From the NCBI GenBank assembly GCA_048360435.1, contig DBGCOP010000010.1:131782-195781 (forward strand): a stretch of DNA of 64,000 nt, in the 5' to 3' direction. Position numbers and translations under genes: made by a program. The notes under the pieces are model-generated. The model worked only from the letters and a program-made list of their open reading frames with translations. It did no database searches and was not told the origin of the DNA. The number at the start of each line of letters is the position of its first letter. Within the stretch, counting starts at the first letter, position 1. The stretch comes from Limenecus sp048360435. GTDB taxonomy: Bacteria; Cyanobacteriota; Vampirovibrionia; Gastranaerophilales; Gastranaerophilaceae. Of the stretch, positions 60,294 through 64,000 are shown one piece after another.

Positions 60294-61977
60294 TTTTTGC
60301 CTCTTTAATCTCTACATATAATTTTACAGGTTTTTTATGTAATTCTGAATATGGCAGCATATAAGTTATTCTATTTTTTCCTTCAACTATGTAAGGACTC
60401 AAATCGAACTTTCCGGATTTAAAAAGATGCGGTGCCATTTCAAGTCTCAATTCCTGACCATTTATAACTATTATAAATTTAGAAAATTGAAATTTATTTT
60501 CAATTATAAGACTTGCTGTTTTATCTTTTGTGTAAAAAACCTGTGAATCAGTATCATGACCGTTCTGGTTTGAAAGAGTAACAGGATATGTCGCTATCGA
60601 AATATTCCTGTAATAATGTTGTAAAATTTCTCCGTAAGAATATCCTCTTTTGTTCATTTCACCTGCGCCAAACTGGCTCATACCAACTCCATGTCCGAAG
60701 CCTCCGCCTCTGGCTATGATTTTCTTTACAGGTTTAGCTTTTTTATCGGCAGAATCAGGCTTAATCGTTACAATGTCAAAGACTACATTAGCTGATGGAA
60801 GTGAAATATTGTTTTTTTGAAAAGTTCTTCTTATAGGGAGTTCTTTTTGTACTGTAAATGTTCCTTTATCAGTAACAATATCAACAGACATAGCTTTTCC
60901 TGACAGACCTCTTTTTGTGACTTTTATATCCTTTAATTTGCCAAAATCTTCTGTCTTTTCAAATTTTGGTTTTACAAACCCTGTCCTGGATTGTGTTTTC
61001 AGTGTTTTTTTCAAAACATCTTCAAGTTCTTTCTGGTCCCATTCTTTTGTCCATCTGAAATAAGGTGATGCATTATCAAACGTTTCAGGCTCAGAGGTGT
61101 AGAATTTTCTTGCTTCGTCTTCTGAACTCAAAACAGGTATTTTATCATTATCAGGAACAGCTTTCAAGAAAGGTTTTGCAGCTCCGGGAAAAATTCTCGT
61201 GCCATTAGGCAGATCTGTTGAAAAAGCATTCTCATAACTTTCCGTATATCCTCCGGCAGTGGAACTGTATAGTGCCAATATCAATTCATCGTTATAAAGT
61301 GCAACCAGATTTTCAGTTTCAATCACAGCTCTATCAGATAATTCTTTTTCCGTATTTGCTCCATAATACACCTGACAAGCCACAGAATCACAGACATCAA
61401 AGTTGTGATAATTTTTTTCCCTCGGACGAAGAACATAATTTCTTGCGGTAACGGTTTGTGCTTTCAATGCTTCAAGCCCGAATCTCACGGGCATTTCATT
61501 AGGAACAACACCTCTTAAGTAAGATTCCAAATCAAGAACATTAATAACATTAAACAGGTTGTCTTTCTTCGGAACTTTTGTTATTTCAAAAGTTCCTCTG
61601 TAATAAGCCGGCTTGCCTGCTCTTTTCAAATTTGTAACGGTAACAAAACCATTGTCAGATTCCACAGAAACAGGCCCTGTAACCCCTGATGAAATCTCTG
61701 TTCCTTCAGAAGTTATTGTAAAAAGATTATTTTTTATATCAATTTTTACATTCTCTCCTGCTCCAAAATCAGCAATGACAGAATTTTGTGATTTATCAAT
61801 CAAACGAAAATTGTCTGTTGCACTAACAGAGATTGTATTGAAATAGTAATTTGAAAAATTTTGGTTGCTTATTCCGACTTTAACTATTCTTCCGTTATTT
61901 GCGCTCATAGCCTGAACTTGCGGACAATTTTGAAATATTAAAAACAGAAATAAAATTAATAAAAATTTTCTAATCAT
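60286..61977 (-). CDS. SpoIID/LytB-domain protein
   Basis: A signal peptide (to about residue 24, VQA) is followed by an immunoglobulin-like or repeat part (30-130) and a SpoIID domain: LDLESYLRGVVPNEMPVRFGLEALKAQTVTARNYVL, then ALYSSTAGGYTESYENAF near 235-255 and GHGVGMSQFGAGEMNKRGYSYGEIL near 425. SpoIID proteins are lytic transglycosylases acting on stem-peptide-free glycan; cyanobacterial and other non-sporulating bacteria carry them as well. The last 100 residues are a beta-rich extension. It starts the murJ-tsaC unit and overlaps murJ, which fits a role in peptidoglycan turnover. Confidence 0.9.
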   Translation of the reverse strand: MIRKFLLILFLFLIFQNCPQVQAMSANNGRIVKVGISNQNFSNYYFNTISVSATDNFRLIDKSQNSVIADFGAGENVKIDIKNNLFTITSEGTEISSGVTGPVSVESDNGFVTVTNLKRAGKPAYYRGTFEITKVPKKDNLFNVINVLDLESYLRGVVPNEMPVRFGLEALKAQTVTARNYVLRPREKNYHNFDVCDSVACQVYYGANTEKELSDRAVIETENLVALYNDELILALYSSTAGGYTESYENAFSTDLPNGTRIFPGAAKPFLKAVPDNDKIPVLSSEDEARKFYTSEPETFDNASPYFRWTKEWDQKELEDVLKKTLKTQSRTGFVKPKFEKTEDFGKLKDIKVTKRGLSGKAMSVDIVTDKGTFTVQKELPIRRTFQKNNISLPSANVVFDIVTIKPDSADKKAKPVKKIIARGGGFGHGVGMSQFGAGEMNKRGYSYGEILQHYYRNISIATYPVTLSNQNGHDTDSQVFYTKDKTASLIIENKFQFSKFIIVINGQELRLEMAPHLFKSGKFDLSPYIVEGKNRITYMLPYSELHKKPVKLYVEIKEAKND

Positions 61978-62011
61978 AACGCTCTCTCTTCAAGATATTT
62001 TATAATAAAAA

Positions 62012-62041
62012 TAAAAAAAAAGACCCTTATTTCTAAGGGTC
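62012..62041 (-). terminator. Terminator of the right-edge glycine-rich gene
   Basis: GACCCTTA and TAAGGGTC (about 62022-62041) form the stem, followed on the minus strand by nine T. It is nearly the same as the terminator at 10139-10165 behind the paralogous gene. Confidence 0.9.
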
Positions 62042-62068
62042 AAGTTCATGTATAACTTCTTTATAACA

Positions 62069-64000
62069 TTACCATTCGATAACTACGGCACCATAGCCGC
62101 CTTTACCGCCTCGGCTGAAGACACCAGGAGAATCTCCGGCATTTCCTCCACCACCGCCGGCACCGAATGAAGTTCCGTTACCGCCGTCTTCTTTACAGAT
62201 TGCAGGTTGAACCATTTGATCATGATAACCAGACTCTTTAGTTTCAACATAATCTTCTTCAGCACATTCTTTTCTGTAATAAAGATTTTTATCTTTATAG
62301 CATCTATATTTTTTGTAAATATCATCTTTATTTGTATATGCACTGAATTCGGCATAATCAGAGTCACCGTCATTGTATTCAGGGAACTGTGCCTTCATAG
62401 AATTTGCCAGACCGGGTCCAAAGCTATGTATTGGACCTATTATTTTTTCTACATAATAATATATTTTTAATTTTTCCATGAAATATTGTCGTGCGTATGA
62501 CGTACTGCTATTAACATAATTCCAATCATACGGTTCATACTGATACGGTTGGATAGATGTGTCATCAGGACCGTTTTTAAGTTGATTAGGTACATACATT
62601 CCGTAATATGTAGAATTTTCAAAACCAACAGGTTTTTCAACCACTCCGGTACTTGTAACGTTGTTATTAATAACCTCTTTATTCTTATCCATTGTATATT
62701 CAGACAAATCCAAAGAACATTTTATTGAGGTACATTTTGGTTTTGTTGTTATAATATCACCCCAGCCGGCAGGGATTTGTTTTCTTGGTTCACAAGCCGG
62801 AGCAGGTGTTCCGCCGCCTTTCATTGTGAATTGAGAGTGTTCACCTGTTCCGGGCTCGGAAAGGTTTTCATTTGTTTTACCGCCGGCAGCACCATATCCG
62901 ATAAATGTACGACCGGTAATTCCGTTTCTCACGATTCTCGCAACAGTATTACCACCAGCTAGCTCTGCCTGTGCTCTGGGTGCAATTTCAACTTCTACCT
63001 GACCTGTAATTGAAGGTAAGTAATATGAATTGGGTACAGCAGCACTTCCGCCTGTACCGTAATGCTGCCAGTTTTTAGAAACGACAACAAGTCCGCCGAT
63101 TCCGGAGTAGTTTCTTCCGGTACAGCTGTTACCGCCTTGTCCGCCATCACCGTATGTAGTTTCATTTCCGCCGGAATCTTTATATTTATTTATACCGCCG
63201 ATATTTGTAGTTTTACACTGGTAGTAATCTCCTGCGCTACCGCTTTTACCGGAATAATGACCAACAGAAGCATTTTGAGTTTTTCCATCAACAGTCAAAG
63301 AGGTATAATATGAAGAACTGGCAACACCAGCACCGCTGCCAACGCCATATCCACCTCTGCATTTCCATTTTGAACAGCCGACACCTTCGCCGCCGCCTCC
63401 TCCATTAACAATGATTTTTGTTTTGGAGTCAGGACCTGATGTACGTTCAAAAGAAGACTGTGAACCAGCTTCTGCCCAGCCATGGCTGGTAGAATTACTG
63501 GAACCGCCGTGATATTCAGCACCGCCGGGGTTTCCGCCTCTGCCTGAGCGCAACGAATAACTTGAACCCTGATAAAGAGGAATCAAGCCGGAGAACATTC
63601 CGCCGCCTCCTCCGCCTCCACCGGAGCAGTTATTAGTATTTTGATATGCGCCGCCGCCTCCGCCGCCGCCGATAACAATTACATCATACATACCTGTTTT
63701 TGACGGAGAGAATGACGTTGAATTACCACCGTCAGTTCTTGCCAGAACTTCGTGAACAGATTCACCGTTTCCTCCGCCACCGCCTCCGCCTATGACAGTA
63801 ATTGAAAATCTGTCTGCTCCGGCTGGCGGTGTGAACACACATTTGTTTGTTGTTACCCAGCTGTCAGGGTTATCTTTCTGGCCTACCGGGTTATTTTTAT
63901 CCCAATAGACATATTGACCTGCGCTGTTTCTTGAGCATATCCACATTCCTCTTTGGCCTTCATCGAGGTTTCGTCTTTTCTTCGTTAGGATAGGGATTGA
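62069..64000 (-). CDS. Glycine-rich pseudopilin-type protein, N-terminus cut by window edge
   Basis: The frame is open to the right edge. The last bases there read SIPILTKKRRNLDEGQRG, which corresponds to the end of the prepilin helix in the protein at 8075-10105, so the missing part should be the G|F-S-L-A-E leader. The 643 visible residues include FSITVIGGGGGGG, YDVIVIGGGGGGG, a run of Gly with NCSGGGGGGGGMFSG, the Cys motif KWKCRGG and the end GAVVIEW, in the same order as the paralogue. Like it, the protein should be processed by a prepilin peptidase and displayed or secreted. Function is unknown; adhesive use is inference. Confidence 0.8.
   Translation of the reverse strand, partial: SIPILTKKRRNLDEGQRGMWICSRNSAGQYVYWDKNNPVGQKDNPDSWVTTNKCVFTPPAGADRFSITVIGGGGGGGNGESVHEVLARTDGGNSTSFSPSKTGMYDVIVIGGGGGGGAYQNTNNCSGGGGGGGGMFSGLIPLYQGSSYSLRSGRGGNPGGAEYHGGSSNSTSHGWAEAGSQSSFERTSGPDSKTKIIVNGGGGGEGVGCSKWKCRGGYGVGSGAGVASSSYYTSLTVDGKTQNASVGHYSGKSGSAGDYYQCKTTNIGGINKYKDSGGNETTYGDGGQGGNSCTGRNYSGIGGLVVVSKNWQHYGTGGSAAVPNSYYLPSITGQVEVEIAPRAQAELAGGNTVARIVRNGITGRTFIGYGAAGGKTNENLSEPGTGEHSQFTMKGGGTPAPACEPRKQIPAGWGDIITTKPKCTSIKCSLDLSEYTMDKNKEVINNNVTSTGVVEKPVGFENSTYYGMYVPNQLKNGPDDTSIQPYQYEPYDWNYVNSSTSYARQYFMEKLKIYYYVEKIIGPIHSFGPGLANSMKAQFPEYNDGDSDYAEFSAYTNKDDIYKKYRCYKDKNLYYRKECAEEDYVETKESGYHDQMVQPAICKEDGGNGTSFGAGGGGGNAGDSPGVFSRGGKGGYGAVVIEW

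Noticed and set aside
1..64000. CRISPR array
   Set aside because: No regularly spaced identical repeats of 24-40 bases and no cas-like gene were seen.

Overview
The window is AT-rich chromosomal DNA, probably from a non-photosynthetic relative of cyanobacteria (Gastranaerophilales / Melainabacteria-Vampirovibrionia). This placement is an inference. It rests on an LdpA-like 4Fe-4S protein of cyanobacterial type (40637-41557), very large glycine-rich proteins with a type IV prepilin leader, Gram-negative envelope genes (kdsA, an LptD/OstA-like protein, PilT, MurJ), and tightly packed genes using the standard code with TGA as stop. No rRNA gene is present to settle it.

1-5.2 kb is the end of an integrated element. 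It carries a WG-repeat protein cut by the left edge and a minus-strand run of LuxR-type regulator, excisionase-like protein, a Rep resembling phage II/X initiators, a small protein and a DUF3987-like ATPase. It ends in a 45-bp 3' half of tRNA-Gly(GCC), the expected far attachment site; the intact tRNA and integrase should lie left of the window. 5.2-8 kb is a small-gene region: a DUF6973-like gene broken by an in-frame TGA, a small membrane protein, an LprI-like lipoprotein, a strong promoter reading into a roughly 260-nt hairpin-rich region, a 32-aa ORF and an XRE regulator. That regulator sits beside a palindrome overlapping the promoter of a 676-aa pseudopilin/glycine-rich protein. A paralogue of that protein, with a near-identical terminator, runs off the right edge.

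10-24 kb is envelope and core metabolism: a YhcH-family protein, a 34-aa membrane peptide, an M23 endopeptidase, the LptD-like protein, accD-accA-prmA, comF, rseP, a metzincin protease, pilT and kdsA. 22.6-33.9 kb is the most striking region. A gtrA-gtrB pair (flippase and polyprenyl-phosphate glycosyltransferase) stands divergent to seven tandem GT-C-like membrane proteins, four of DUF2142 type and three of a second type, each with an Asp-Glu pair just after the first membrane segment. This looks like an expanded Gtr surface-glycan modification system.

33.9-62 kb is mostly housekeeping: groES-groEL, an XRE regulator, a YitT protein, a SWIM/SNF2 helicase with a structured leader, ldpA-like, tilS and hpt on the plus strand. 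On the minus strand are a PlsC-like acyltransferase, a TPR protein, MgtC, OppC and OppB, YifB/ComM, ruvA, bioB, DUF4127, ilvB-ilvN, metK, tsaC, murJ and a SpoIID protein. A small divergent pair (61-aa protein and HTH protein) around a perfect 25-bp palindrome interrupts this run.
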